Shown: positions 11,801 to 22,136, counted from the stretch's first letter. The stretch is DNA of 64,000 bases from Anthoceros angustus (GCA_010909165.1 MU008166.1:558001-622000), one strand, 5' to 3'. The notes: generated by a model not told the origin, from the letters alone. A program made the numbers and translations.

Positions 11801-12205
11801 GCTGGTGCTTGCAAAAAGCCTGCGAGGGCCTGGATTGAGGTCAACAGCCAGGTGCAGACGTTCACTGTGGGAGAAGAGAGGGATGATGTTTCATCCAAAT
11901 TAAGGAGTGTCAATATGCTGCTGGAGGACAGCCGAGGACAACCAGGGATGGTGCTGAAGCCTGTAGCCAGCGACAAGGAAGATGCCTTGTGTGGGCATGC
12001 TGAGAAGCTAGCATTGGCATATGGCCTGCTGAACACTAGCGATGGCACACCCTTACTAGTCACCAAGAATCTTCGTATGTGCAGTGACTGTCACAGTGGC
12101 ACCAAGATCATGTCGAAGATTGAGAAACGAGAGATCGTAGTCAGAGATGCACACCGTGTTCACCGTTTTGTGAACGGTGGTTGTTCATGTGGGGATGTGC
12201 ATTGA
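8810..12205 (+). CDS. PLS-DYW PPR protein, putative organellar C-to-U RNA editing factor
   Basis: A 1131-residue frame. Residues 1-95 are atypical, with a hydrophobic patch and no clear transit peptide. PPR-like sequence starts at about 100 (LTEALEALDLLVHRG). PLS triplets follow, marked by LIDMYAKCGSLEDARKVFD and DVVTWNAMIAGYAQHG. An extra short module (SMITGYAKQGSLVDARSVF) is inserted late. After IVDLLGRSGYLEKAE come the E modules and, at about 1006-1131, a DYW deaminase domain with its zinc-site residues: HAE at 1063-1065 and CSDCH at 1091-1095, plus a C-terminal HRF..GGCSCGD. The last three residues are DVH, not DYW. Such proteins deaminate specific cytidines in mitochondrial or plastid RNA. 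The true start could lie upstream: GTAAGT at about 9014 and a pyrimidine-rich ...TTTACAG at 9052 resemble splice sites, although the gap is too short for a normal intron. Confidence 0.92.
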   Translation: MELTVDGPGHLLLRFGNEQKDYQFTDSLHRATQDLPRFQLREDPDNSRFATPVVACLIVWHFVAAQLIVSSSRCSAFLYLQTGRFCRVAALEVGIWNKLCEEGLLTEALEALDLLVHRGSYVPTYSLYRALRRCVAEKDAVAGIEFHGLTVESGYESSTFLASHIIRMYISHGRLQEATHFLNTRAVADTSIWNCIILANAERGNSTQVVALYRRMQQLSLKPSTYIHVAVLRACACVGDLVFGEEVHADIVRSKVELNVFVGSSLIDMYAKCGSLEDARKVFDSLPGRDVVTWNAMIAGYAQHGLCHQALALYASMEQEGIIPADRITFVCLLKACGSTGALQEGKELHLQIKGRGLESDAIIGNSLVDMYAKCGNLGDARKVFDRLSTKDVVTWNTMLSGYANQELGKEALTLYESMQLDGFVRADRITFLCILKACASTGALSIGELVHRQIEERGLETDVVVGSSLIDMYAKCGSLRNARRLFDNLPTRNVVTWNAMLTGYVQHMLFGDVFSLYADMQKEGRTPADHVTFVCLLKACANTGALQQGKHFHFEIQESGIESNVILGNSLVEMYAKCGSLKDARRVFDNLQTKDVVSWTTMITGYAQHGLGMEALTLYASMQQEALSPVDCATFACLLKACGALSALREGQELHRQIQEAGLETDVHIQKCLLDMYIKCSSQEDARSILDKLQAEDSVTATSMITGYAKQGSLVDARSVFDRLQAKDLVAWTAMIAAYAQHGLGQEALALYANMKLEGITSADPVMYACLLKACASVGALQQGVQLHSEIKDRGLEANVAIGSSLVDMYFKCGRMEDARQLFDRLPSKDVVTWNALLNGYAQGNEGKMAVKCFQEMERNGVVPDDTTFLCLLVACSHQGLVEEGQQYFQTMAEKHGIKPSEYHRNIIVDLLGRSGYLEKAENMLQNMPFESDAVGWRALLSACKSHGDLARGKRCFDHLVRLQPQDAAPYVLFADICANAGRWGDVKRIEHLRRSAGACKKPARAWIEVNSQVQTFTVGEERDDVSSKLRSVNMLLEDSRGQPGMVLKPVASDKEDALCGHAEKLALAYGLLNTSDGTPLLVTKNLRMCSDCHSGTKIMSKIEKREIVVRDAHRVHRFVNGGCSCGDVH

Positions 12206-13120
12206 CAAGCAGCTTAGCTGCATATTTCCGGTCGAATCCACCGTGAATTTGTGGATAAGCGTTACAAATCACAGACCTCGCTGCGTAACTGCCAGTGCAC
12301 GCCGGGAACGGGGTGACGGGTTTCCGGCATCAGGAACGTCACGGCCGTTTTCTTGGAATGGGCTAACGTGGCACAAGTTCACGTCCATGCAGTCAAGTCC
12401 GCACCGTTCCGCACAAGGGCCTAGTTCTCCATTGTCCGGCCGCGCACAGGTAGTGTTCGCATTGGATTATTCACCAAAATACCAATTGCGTCGTCGGGGT
12501 TGCTCGAGTTTTTGGCTATTGATGAACTTAGGGTTTTCTTGCTGTTAGGGCTCTTGTCAATATATTCTCATAATATTTTTAATTCACTGTCCTAGCATAT
12601 ATTATGATGATATTTTTACAATTAATATGATGAATTATTTCATAATATTAGTTCTTTCATAGTATTGGTTATGGCTGCATATGAATAAACAGGCCGGTCG
12701 GCAACAGCCGCATATGGAACTTCCATCTACGGACTGTTGCCAATGGACCTAATAATAGGGTGGTCTGATATTAGGACGACGGCCGGAGGAGGCTTACAAC
12801 TCCTTGTACTTCAGAACAAATATCTTGGCGCTTCTACCTATGATAGGTATGTTTTGCGTGGCCTTAGCCTTGTGGGGCTTACATTCATGATGTCACACAT
12901 CTTACAAACATGTGCCTACTGCCCAAAAGCCGCAAGGCCCACAAGCCCCTCTCCGAGGTTCTCGCTTTTGCCAGGCCCTCATGTCATAATTTGCATAATT
13001 GGCATCTACGATAAGTAGGCCCCTCCCACATGCTACCTGATCATTCGTTCGCCTCTGATTGATTTGATTTCAATTGAGGTTTTGCCTAATTTGCTCTTCA
13101 GTTGATGTATTTATTAAAAA
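12206..13120. other. 3' flank of PPR gene and AT-rich spacer
   Basis: No gene recognised. A possible poly(A) signal AATAAA lies at about 12683 after an AT-rich stretch (12560-12660). The open frame at 12177-12548 overlaps the PPR stop codon and shows no domain. Confidence 0.4.
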
Positions 13121-13531
13121 ATATTCAAGATCGTTTGGATAGTGATGAGTCTCATTTGGATGACCTAAAATCTGCCTCATATGTTCACAAAACCCTATCT
13201 CAAACAACCCGTTGGCTTCATAAAAAACGATATACTCCATACACTTCTCAGTAATAAATAATATTCAAGATCGTTTGGATAGTGATGAGTCTCATTTGGA
13301 TGACCTAAAATCTGCCTTATATGTTCACAAAACCCTATCTCAAACAACCCGTTGGCTTCATAAAAAACGATATACTCCATACACTTCTCAGTAATAAATA
13401 ATATTCAAGATCGTTTGGATAGTGATGAGTCTCATTTGGATGACCTAAAATCTGCCTTATATGTTCACAAAACCCTATCTCAAACAACCCGTTGGCTTCA
13501 TAAAAAACGATATACTCCGTACACTTCTCAG
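13121..13531. repeat. Three tandem copies of a 140 bp unit
   Basis: Units begin at 13121, 13261 and 13401, each with ATATTCAAGATCGTTTGGAT. They are almost identical; visible differences include GCCTCAT/GCCTTAT and CTCCATAC/CTCCGTAC. The short minus-strand frames here are by-products of the repeat. Near-identity implies recent expansion. Confidence 0.95.
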
Positions 13532-13858
13532 ACTCATGCTCTGCACTTCGGATAAATGATGTGTAAGCCGTCACTGGTCGTTGAAGAAACTGAGCCTTGT
13601 CGCACGAGGTAAGCACTTGAATTCATATAAGCACTTCCTCGACCAACAACCAAGCAAGCAAATCTAATATGCATCTACATATATAGGTGCAACCAATCCC
13701 CCTGATAATGTGAGACTCTAAGTCAAAACATTATTATTAGTAGGACTACACACATACGCACCTCATGTAGCGCATTGTGCACAAAACCAATCTCCTTCGG
13801 GAATGTCGTCCAGAGGTTATGAACCTTGCCCATGAGTGGAGGGTTGTCTTCAACATCC
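13532..13858. other. Spacer between 140 bp repeat and Gypsy fragment
   Basis: No gene or RNA recognised. Reverse transcriptase would be expected downstream of the pre-RT fragment (minus strand, towards lower coordinates), but none is visible, so the Gypsy element is truncated here. Confidence 0.4.
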
Positions 13859-14041
13859 TCATGCGCCTGTCATGTGGACCACTCTCCCCCCCAGCCGGTT
13901 GCTCACCATTTTCTTGCTCATCGAGCTTGTGCCTCGCAACACTTGTTCATCCTTGATTAGTTCTATGTGGAACTTTCCTTTGGTGTACTTCCCCATCTCC
14001 GCAAGTGTGAAAGCAAACACATGTCGCGATGCCTCCAACAA
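13859..14041 (-). pseudogene. Ty3/Gypsy pol fragment (segment just before reverse transcriptase)
   Basis: Sixty minus-strand codons contain LLEASRHVFAFTLAEMG followed by a KGKFHIELIKDE stretch. This pattern sits immediately upstream of reverse transcriptase in plant Ty3/Gypsy polyproteins (DVFA..L.EMG...G..FHI.L). The expected RT core does not follow. The methyltransferase relic at 14180-15150 lies just upstream on the same strand, which fits a polyprotein order of methyltransferase then RT. Confidence 0.65.
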
Positions 14042-14179
14042 CTCCTTTAGCCGACGCCTGATTGCTCTTCAACTCGACGCTGTTAACCACTCATGTGGCC
14101 GTGGCTCGATGGCTTGCACGCCTCTACGTGCTCGCTCCTTGCCTCCAAACTCGCCTTCTCCGCTGAGATGCGAGTGCCG

Positions 14180-15150
14180 GAATGTCCTTCACCCACCGAA
14201 CCCGCTCAACCCCGCCTTCTTCTCGTTTCGGTTGGTACCCGCTAAACAACTGTCATCATGTTCACGTCAAATGCTTGCCCAAGCAATCGACACCGCTCCT
14301 TCTGGCCACTCCCTGTCTCGTGGCTATCAAATCCCATGGCCAACTCCTCTGTGGGTTGGCTCTCCCAAGGCCTCGCCATGTCTGGCCCACCACAACGCCG
14401 GGCCATGGTTCCAAGGCGTAAGACTTGGACTTAGACACAAAGGTTGGCCAAGCCGCCATGGGGTGTCCAGCGTGTTCACAGGAAGTGCGGCAATGTCGAT
14501 GACTTGTTGGGCATGCCTTCCCGATGCTAGCACATCCTTGACAACATGATTAGGTCGCTTGGTGAACGACCTCAAGACACTTCAAATGTTCCAAGGAGCA
14601 AGGTTAGTCCACATGGACCTCAACCTATGAGCCCTCGAACCAAATTGAGTCGCATCCAATAGAAGCTCCGACCCAACACTCCTGGATCGTGGCAAAGTCC
14701 TCCCGAACTTGCTTCTTCACGCCATGCATGCCGGCACATTCTCCAACATGTATCCACAAGGCCTTTCTTGCCCTTTCTCGATCAAGCGCAAGATCCTCAT
14801 CGTCATAGAACAATGCTGTTCGTGGATCCTTCACCTTGACCCTTGCCTCGCAGAGGATAGTCCTTGACACTCCCAACCCCGCGATGACAAGGTCCACCGG
14901 CTGCCCAAGACAACTCAAATGGGACAACCCTATCATGCGAACATCCATCGCGCCTGGTAACCCTTCACCGACTCCCACGCCGAGGTTAGGTACTCCCCAT
15001 CAAGTCTCTTACGCGCTCGCGGACACAATCCTTGCTTTTGGATCCGGGTCACAATGCACGATCTTCGCACTTTGATGCCACACTTTAGCACCGCCCAAGC
15101 CGGATCGATGCCTCCAAAGAGTTCCACGAGCACTATGCCGCCTTCCCGAG
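14180..15150 (-). pseudogene. Retrotransposon-type C5 cytosine DNA methyltransferase, frameshifted
   Basis: Minus-strand frames carry the ordered motifs of a DNA (cytosine-5) methyltransferase. Motif I is VELFGGI followed by a GIKVRR stretch (about 15060-15130). Motif IV is VDLVIAG then WECQGLS at about 14861-14895, with the cysteine nucleophile but a one-base frame slip between the two pieces. KDPRTALFYD follows. Motif VI is GYMLENVP at about 14732-14756. A motif VIII-like segment is DATQFGSRAHRLRSMWTNLA (about 14600-14665). A more degraded tail (PTFVSKSKSYAL, about 14400) resembles the C-terminal part of such domains. C5 methyltransferases inside Gypsy polyproteins have been described in plants and algae. 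The reading frame is broken several times, so no active enzyme is expected. The downstream pre-RT piece supports a retrotransposon origin rather than a host gene. Confidence 0.75.
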
Positions 15151-15514
15151 GTCGCCATGTGATGACCGGTGTTTAGGTCACAAACAGCTCAACCCTAGGC
15201 AAGAACTTACTAGCCCGCTCATAGGACACCGGGTCCTCTTGCACCATCCTCCACGCCTTTTGCACGGCTCATTGCATAGCCACCACCCGTCCGAGTGACT
15301 TGAAGAACCTCCTCCGAGGGTGGTTGCAACCCTAGCTTGTCTTCCTCCTCCTCGCCGAAATCCTCCATCGCCGGGCCATGTTGTTAGACACACGCCAAGA
15401 GGTTCAAGCACGATGGCGTGTCCTTCACCACGGCGCCAAACACCGGGTAGACGTTGTTGGCAATGAGGTTCTCATGATTCTTGCCATGCACCGCAGAGGA
15501 TGCGGGCACAATAA
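15151..15514 (-). pseudogene. Upstream coding-like remnant of the methyltransferase Gypsy element
   Basis: Minus-strand frames directly upstream of motif I read as plausible protein (LIANNVYPVFGAVVKDTPS; EDFGEEEEDKLGLQPPSEEV) but are interrupted and show no named domain. By position it would be the linker between protease and methyltransferase in the element. Assignment is by context only. Confidence 0.35.
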
Positions 15515-15562
15515 GGTCTCTAAGAAGTAGAGACGGCTCCTCGTCTCTAATTTTGAGGGTGT
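15515..15562. repeat. GGTCTCTA / TAGAGAC inverted-repeat motif (copy 1)
   Basis: A short stretch with GGTCTCTAAG, AGTAGAGACGGCTCC and CGTCTCTA. It resembles, in reverse complement, the 37 bp perfect-ended hairpins at 29276-29312 and 30508-30544. It may be a short terminal repeat or miniature element. It is less well preserved than the other two. Confidence 0.45.
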
Positions 15563-15814
15563 GAAAACAGGGGTTTGTTTTCGGAAAACCGTATTAGGCT
15601 CTTTTTACAATTTTACTTAAAAATGATGTATGAGGAATGAAGAGTTTTCAAATGAAACCGTGCATCTCAAGGTTTGTTTACTAATTTTTCCTTTTTTCCC
15701 TCTATACTATATGACCTACCCTTAAAAACACGCAAGATTTGAAGATAAATACCCGATGTGGGGTCTGTTTGCACATTTTCACACCAGCCAAGATTTCAAT
15801 AAGCGTTCACATAA

Positions 15815-17852
15815 GCGCTCACATAATAAATAGGAAAGTGTTTAAGCCGCTCACATCGTAAATAGGAAAGTGGTGGAACGATTCAACAAATGAAACGACT
15901 GACCGGACATCCGGCGCAGCGCACCGCTCAGCAGGAGTCAAAAGGGTTTTGATTTAAATATCCGGACACACGGTGCAAGCGCGCCGCATGCGCATGATGC
16001 CTCGGTGCTTGAGCGAATCGTGCCTTTCCACGCCGGACATGGCGCCGTCGCCATTGGCCGTTGAATAGCACGAATGTGTTCACCCCATCGCCTCCGCGCC
16101 ATCCAAAGTGCTTCGCGTCTGCGCACAACCGGGTCTTGTTCGATGGGGATGCAAAGCCATTCCGCTACAATTGCACCATGCTCCACAACGCGGAGATTTG
16201 GAATGGCCGCGCCTCAAGGATTTGGTTCACCATCATGTCGTGCACGACAATGTGCCGCGTATATGGGTAAACAAGGAATGAGTAAAAGGATCGCTGCGGT
16301 GGTCATCCACCCGCTTCGATTTACCAATCACCGCTTCGATTGTCAATGAGCAAATGTTTCAAAGATCCCTCCGTGAAGAGTGCCAATGCTCAAACATGAA
16401 TGCCGGAGGGCTAGCAAGGGCCACGTTGACAGCAGGATAGCACCGACAACAAAGACCGGCCATCCGGTCGAGGTTGGTGCCGACATGTATGCCTCACTAC
16501 AAGTCAAAGCACAACCGTTCTTCACGAGTCCAACAAGTAAAACGCAACTATGCTTGTCAATCGGGTCCTCCACGCACATCCCCACCAAACGATTCGGATG
16601 CTAGATATTGTTTTCGCTGTCCACCCATGCGCCGGGAGTCCATCAGTGGATCATACTTCGCCAACGACTCAATGGGAGCCCGCTTTCCCCATCATCGTGC
16701 CCAAATGCGAGTGCCGCACCTGTGTCATCGTCGCACGCCCATGACGCCTCTCGCAGCTTTTCTCACCATCCGCCAATGCACCGCACACATCTCCCACAAC
16801 ACCAAACATCGGCTCTATCACATCTCCGGATGTGGCTCTCTTGCCGAATGCACGCCGCGTGAGCCAAAATCGCGCCACCGCTGAGAGTTCACCATCGGCT
16901 CTTTGCTAAACGCCTTGGGTCCCGTAGCCTTCGATCTCTCCCACCTCCTCCTCCTCGCTCGGCCAAAGGCCCAAATTATTCACGAGATCCATGAACCGAA
17001 TCGCCTGGGATCCACGTCTATTGAAATGACATCGCGCCTGCACTTGATAGCCGCAACCATTCGACCCGAGCTCGCACACCCGCCTAAGACCCACTCGCCT
17101 TCCATATCAGTATAGCTCAATGAGCTTCTTCAACAATCGATGGGCTTTTGATATGGGCATACCACCTTATCATCTCGTTATAACACGCTTATGTTCCATC
17201 GCTTTCTCAAAAGCAAGATGTCAACCCTTTCCATCTTTCATACCGCAGAAGACCGAGAGAAATGTTGCGGGACAATCCCGCTTGAGGGCGCCTGCGTGAT
17301 GTAATCACCGCATCATACAACTTGTCCGCTCAGCTTCACATTGGTTTTGTGCACGAATCGACACCTCCTTTACATGTTGCAAGCAATACATCCCGGACCA
17401 TTGACATATCATCCGCGAATGAAATACCACGATTCTAAATACCTCGACGTTGTGATGCCTCGAACCGCATGATGACGTTTTCAAACTCAAGGCGATCAAA
17501 CCGGTCATACTCTCTCGAGTTAGCATCCGGACCCAACCCTCTTGGCAAGTCCGTATAAACATAGCATACGGTCGGGTTCCACAACCGGCCATCCTCACGA
17601 TGTTCCCACATATTATGCCTACCTTGGATCTCCGTCATCTCTCGAATGTCTTTAACTTGTCGGGACTTGCGGTCTCCAACAACCGCCGTTGCTCATCCTC
17701 CATTATTTTCCATGCTTTGGCCTTCATAACGTGTTCCTTGAAATTGTCCGGGAGTGCACTCCACTCAAGACAAGCATTCGCCAGCACAAAGGGCAAAGCA
17801 CCACCGTTAGACAAGAACATCGCGGCAAGTGAAGCAAGCCCAAAGCCACCAA
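15815..17852. repeat. 2.04 kb tandem duplication, copy A
   Basis: Starts at GCGCTCACATAATAAATAGG (15815). The same sequence restarts at 17853, giving a 2038 bp period. Copy A carries a more degraded version of the minus-strand methyltransferase-like region, with GGCAS in place of DGCAG at motif I (about 17060). The two copies differ mainly by short insertions and deletions. Confidence 0.9.
16340..17640 (-). pseudogene. Second, more degraded copy of the amino-methyltransferase-like region
   Basis: Copy A of the tandem duplication holds the same minus-strand coding block (for example EEEEVGEIEGYGTQG at about 16910-16950). Motif I is altered and there are more frame breaks than in copy B. It is not expected to encode a working domain. 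Confidence 0.5.
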
Positions 17853-19915
17853 GCGCTCACATAATAAATAGGAAAGTGTTTAAGCGTTCACATCGTAAAT
17901 AGGAAAGTGGTGGGAGCGATTCAACAAATGAAACGACTCGACCCGGACATCCGTGCGGCCGCATCGGGAGTCAAAAGGGTTTTGATTTAAATATCCGGAC
18001 ACACGGTGCAAGCGCCCACGCGGTATGATGCCTCGGTGCTTGAGCGAATCGTGCCGTGGGACATGGCGATCGTCTCATCATTGGCCGTTGAATAGCACGA
18101 ATGTATTCACCCATCGCCTCCGCGCCATCCAAAGTGTCACCGCGCTGGCGGTCTTGTTCGGATGGGGTTTGGATGCAAAGCCATTCCTTACAACCATGCT
18201 CCTGGAGATTTGGAATGGCAGCGGCCTCAAGGATTTGGTTCACCATCATGTGTCGTGCACGACAATGTGCTGTCGCGTATATGGGTAAACAAGGAATGAG
18301 TAAAAGGACTGCGCTGCAGTGTGGTCATCCACCCGTTTCGATTTACCAATCAGCCGTTTCAGATTGTCAATGAGCAAATGTTTCAGCATCCCTCTGTGAA
18401 GAGTGCCAATGCTCAAACATGAATGCTGGAGGGCTAGCAACGAAGGGCCACGTTCAGGCAACGGGATAGCACCGGACAGCCGGTGCAGCACCGGCTATCC
18501 GGTGTCGAGGTTGGTGTGCCAGACATGTATGCCTCACTACAAGTCAAAGCACAAATCTGTTGTTCACGAGTCCAACAAGTAAAACGCAACTATGCTTGTC
18601 AATCGGGTCCTCCACGCACATCCCCACCAAACGATTCAGATGCTAGAAATTGTTTCGCTGTCCACCCATGCGTTGGCAGGGGAGTCCACTGGTGGATCAT
18701 ACTTCTCGATCGACTCAATGGGGCTGCTCTTCCCCATCATCGTGCCCAAATGCGAGTGCCGCACCTGTGTCATCGTCGCACGCCTCGCCCATGACGCTCT
18801 CTGCGGTTTCTCACCATCGCCAATGCACACATCTCCCACAACACCAAACATCAGGGGCTCTATCACATCTCCAGATGTGGCTCTCTTGCCGAATGCACGC
18901 TGCTTCAGAGCCACAAAGCGCCTCGCCACCACACCCGGGTGAGTTCACCATCGGCTCTATGCTAAACGTCTTGGGTCCTGCATAGCCTTCGATCTCTCCC
19001 ACCTCCTCCTCCTCGTTCGGCCAGGCGTCCAAATTATTCAGTCGTAGATCCATGAACTGAACTGCTCTGGGATCCACGTCTATTGAAATGACACTGCGCC
19101 CAGACTTGATAGCTGCAACCATTCTTGACCCAGAGCCTGCACACCCGTCTAAGACCCACTCGCCTTCCATACTGTATAGCTCAATGAGCTTCTTCAACAA
19201 TCTGATGGGCTTTTGATATGGGCATACCACCCTATCATCTGCTGTGTTATAACACAGCTTATGTTCCTTGCCTTCTCGAAAAGCAAGATGTCAACCCTTT
19301 CCATCTTTCATAGCAGTGCAGGACCGAGAGAAATGTTGCGGTGACAATCACCTTGAGGGCGCCGCCCGTGGTGATGTAATCACCGCATCATACAACTTTG
19401 TTCGAGCTTTCACATTGGTTTTGTGCGGAAGCATGACACCTCCTTTACATGTTGCAAGCAATACATCCCGGACCATTGACATATCATCATGAAATACCAC
19501 GATTCTAAATACCTCGACGTTGTGATGCCTCGAACGCATGATGGCGTTTTCAAACTCAAGCGGCGACGCGTGTCATACTCTCGAGTTAGCATCCGGACCC
19601 AACCCTCTTGGCAAGTCCGGAAGCAACATAGCATACGGTCGGGTTCCACTGGGGCCATCCTCACGATGTTCCCACATATTATGCCTACCTTCTTTGGATC
19701 TCCGATGTCATCTCGAATGTCTTTAACTTGTCGGGACTTGCGGTCTCCAACAAGCCGCCGTTGCTCATCCTCCATTATTTTCCATGCTTTGGCCTTCATA
19801 ACGTGTTCCTTGAAATTAAGTGCACTCCACTCAAGACAAGCATTCGGCACAAAGGGCAAAGCACCAGTGTAGACAAGAACATCGGCAAGTGAAGCAAGCC
19901 CAAAGCCACCAAGCG
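17853..19915. repeat. 2.04 kb tandem duplication, copy B
   Basis: Second copy of the unit at 15815-17852, ending near 19915 where the shared CCAAAGCCACCAAGCG stretch passes into unique sequence. It holds the better-preserved amino-methyltransferase AdoMet motif. Confidence 0.9.
18811..19540 (-). pseudogene. N4/N6-type amino-methyltransferase-like domain, broken
   Basis: The minus-strand frame at 19230-18811 contains a YQKPIRLLKKLIELYS stretch, then VLDGCAGSGS (DGCAGSGS at 19126-19149), then VAAIKSGRSVISIDVDP. This combination of KP..LL..LI..YS, VLD...GSGS and GR..I.ID.D is the motif X plus motif I/II block of beta-class DNA amino-methyltransferases (N4-cytosine or N6-adenine). Just upstream, the frame at 19539-19348 reads MSMVRDVLLATCKGGVM and KLYDAVITSP; TSP could be a damaged TSPP catalytic motif IV, but the spacing to motif X is short. 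An acidic NEEEEVGEIEG stretch follows motif I. The frame is interrupted and the block is duplicated. It could be a transposon-borne enzyme or a decayed host gene. Substrate and activity are unknown. Confidence 0.6.
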
Positions 19916-21910
19916 TTCATACACATGAAATGATCTCAAATGCACCGGCCGTGTGGAATGTCTGCAAGCCACCGCCATCGACCATAGTTTTGAACGCCGG
20001 AAGTTGCCGATCCCACAAGACTGTATTGAGGGTAGCGCCCCTAACTCGCTCAAAGGTCTCACAGCCTGTTCTTTGCAAGTGACGTGGATGAGGTTCAATT
20101 TTTGGCTTTCTCCAGCCCACCCTTGCATTTGCCTCAAACTCATTTCTCCGCATGAACCTTCATACATGCCTTGTTTAAGGTTGTTGTTGCCCGCAGCAGT
20201 AATGTTCGATACCCGGAAACACTTCCACACTCTCACCGCACATCCGCTTTTTAACCTCAATGACCACAAGGTCTCTCACGTAGGTGTGTTCCGTGTCCTC
20301 CTCGTGGCCTTTGTCTGCTCGCTAAGGGCCGCATCCACTGCTCCAGAATCGCTTACATTCCCACTTCTCAAATATCTCGTCCACATACCTGCATTCTTCA
20401 TCAACTTTTGCCACACAAGAGTCCAGTGCTGTCCACAAGCCCGTGATACTGCATCCTTGGGGCCATGCTTTGTTGCATCCCACTTTGGGATCCCGCCAGC
20501 GCATACACATCCAACCCCTTGCACTTCAAACCTTTCGATCTCCTAGATAGCAACTCACTTCTAATGTAACGACTCGGTCCATGAAAGTAAATGTCTTTCT
20601 TGCATCCGCGATCGTGTTGTGGTCCGTAGCTACAATCCTCATCTCCCCTCTGTGAGTCCAGCTAGGACATATGCATCCATCCACTTGTACTCTTCCTTCA
20701 AGTGCTGAGACAGACGGACCTTGCTCGAAAGAATGATTACCCCAAGACGAAAAACTGTACACACCTTGGTCCACCTTCTCAACGCCGAATTGCTTTTGTC
20801 AAGACACCGTGAAGGATCGACTATCACAACCATTGGGACACGCCCACCCAGGATGTTGTTTCATCTTTTGCATCAAAGCCTCCACCCAAGCGAGATCCAG
20901 CTTCTCACCGCCGCACAGTTCCTCCGTGGTTTGCAACACTTGATTGGCAGCTTCAAAGTAGACTCCCAAACTCGTTTGATAGCAATACCGTCCCTTCTAC
21001 CTTTGCAGACCGCTCTTATTGCGAAGCGCTATCGCAGCTACCGCCTTAGCTTTCTCCACAAACCCGGCGTTCATCCTCCTCTTCTTCTTCGCTCTCTCCA
21101 CAATTGCAGGCTTCCTTGTTTCCCTTTGATTTCTTGGCTTTCCCATTGTCATGTGCACCACCCCGAACTGCTTTGCAACAAAAGCTCCTCCTCCTTCCTT
21201 CCTTCCCCGCGATGGGGACTCGCTTGTACCCTTCTACGATCCAACACAGCCCCGTTAGACCTCCGTGAGCAATCACGGATGGGGAGAGAACCTCGAGATC
21301 GCCTTTTCGCCACGCCAAGCCTTCTCTTCGTCGCAGAGCCACCTTCGTGATCCCGATCGCCTTCCGACTCCGCAAAATACCATCCGGAAATGCCTCATTG
21401 TCCTCACCGCCGCCTCACAGTTCCTCGTGGTTTGCAACACTTGATTGGCAGCTTCAAAGTAGACTCCCAAACTCGTTTGATAGCAATACCGTCCCTTCTA
21501 CGTCCGGTTTGCATCTTATTTGCGGAAGCTGTCATCGTCGAGTAGCGCGTCCTTAGCTTTCTCCACAAACAGGCAGTGGTTCATCCTCCTCTTCTTCTTC
21601 GTTCTCCTCCACAATTGCAGGCTTCCCTTGTTTCCCTTTGATTTCTTGGCTTTCCCATTCTTTGTTGTGCACCACCGCTCCGAAATCATTTGCCAAAGCT
21701 CCTCCTCTCTTCCTTCCTTGGACTTCACGATGGGGACTCTGCACCCTTCTACGATCCAACACTCCGTTAGACCTGAGCAATCACGGATGGGGAGAACCTC
21801 GAGATCGTCTTCTTGCGCCAAGTTCTCCTCTTAAATCGGCCTTCGCATCTGATCGTCTTCCGACTCTCGGCAAAATACCATCCGGAAATGCCTCATTGTC
21901 CTCACCGTCG
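19541..21910 (-). pseudogene. Upstream part of the duplicated methyltransferase-like gene
   Basis: Minus-strand protein-like frames continue upstream in matching order. They include a SKVRLSQHLKEEYKWMDAYV block (about 20670-20730), ATDHNTIADARKTFTFMDR (about 20570-20640), WDRQLPAFKTMV (about 20000) and, furthest upstream, a lysine/glutamate-rich stretch. MVVIVDPSRC at about 20805-20833 is an alternative candidate for a DPP-type catalytic motif. The frame is broken by stops and shifts. The far-upstream part is duplicated (501 bp period). I recognise no family for this portion. Its link to the downstream AdoMet motif is inferred from strand and continuity. Confidence 0.4.
20900..21910. repeat. 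Two-copy 501 bp tandem duplication
   Basis: The stretch GTGGTTTGCAACACTTGATT occurs at 20926 and 21427 with matching flanks, so the unit is 501 bp. The copies differ by short indels. It lies in the upstream part of the minus-strand methyltransferase-like gene. Confidence 0.85.
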
Positions 21911-22136
21911 TCCACTGGTGTCCTCCATTACCGGTTAGGCTTCCTTCCCTTTGCGGATGAGTTATGCGCATGGGGTCACCAAGTCCGCTGGCTCAAAACC
22001 CGGACGTCCGGCTGGTCGGGCACATCCGGGGCATCACTAAAAGTGACATGAGACGCAATGCGCCGGGCTCACCGCCATGACCTCTGGACGGTTAGCCAAC
22101 GAAACATTTGCGTAATCTTTATTCCTTGGATGCTTT

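Noticed and set aside
13121-13531. CRISPR-like array
   Set aside because: The units are 140 bp and contiguous without unique spacers, in a plant nuclear context.
13195-13616. Minus-strand frames repeating MEYIVFYEANGLFE
   Set aside because: The protein repeat is only the 140 bp DNA repeat translated; no sign of coding selection.
13836-14549. 237-codon plus-strand frame
   Set aside because: It lies opposite the minus-strand methyltransferase/Gypsy pol relic, which has motif support; the plus frame has none.
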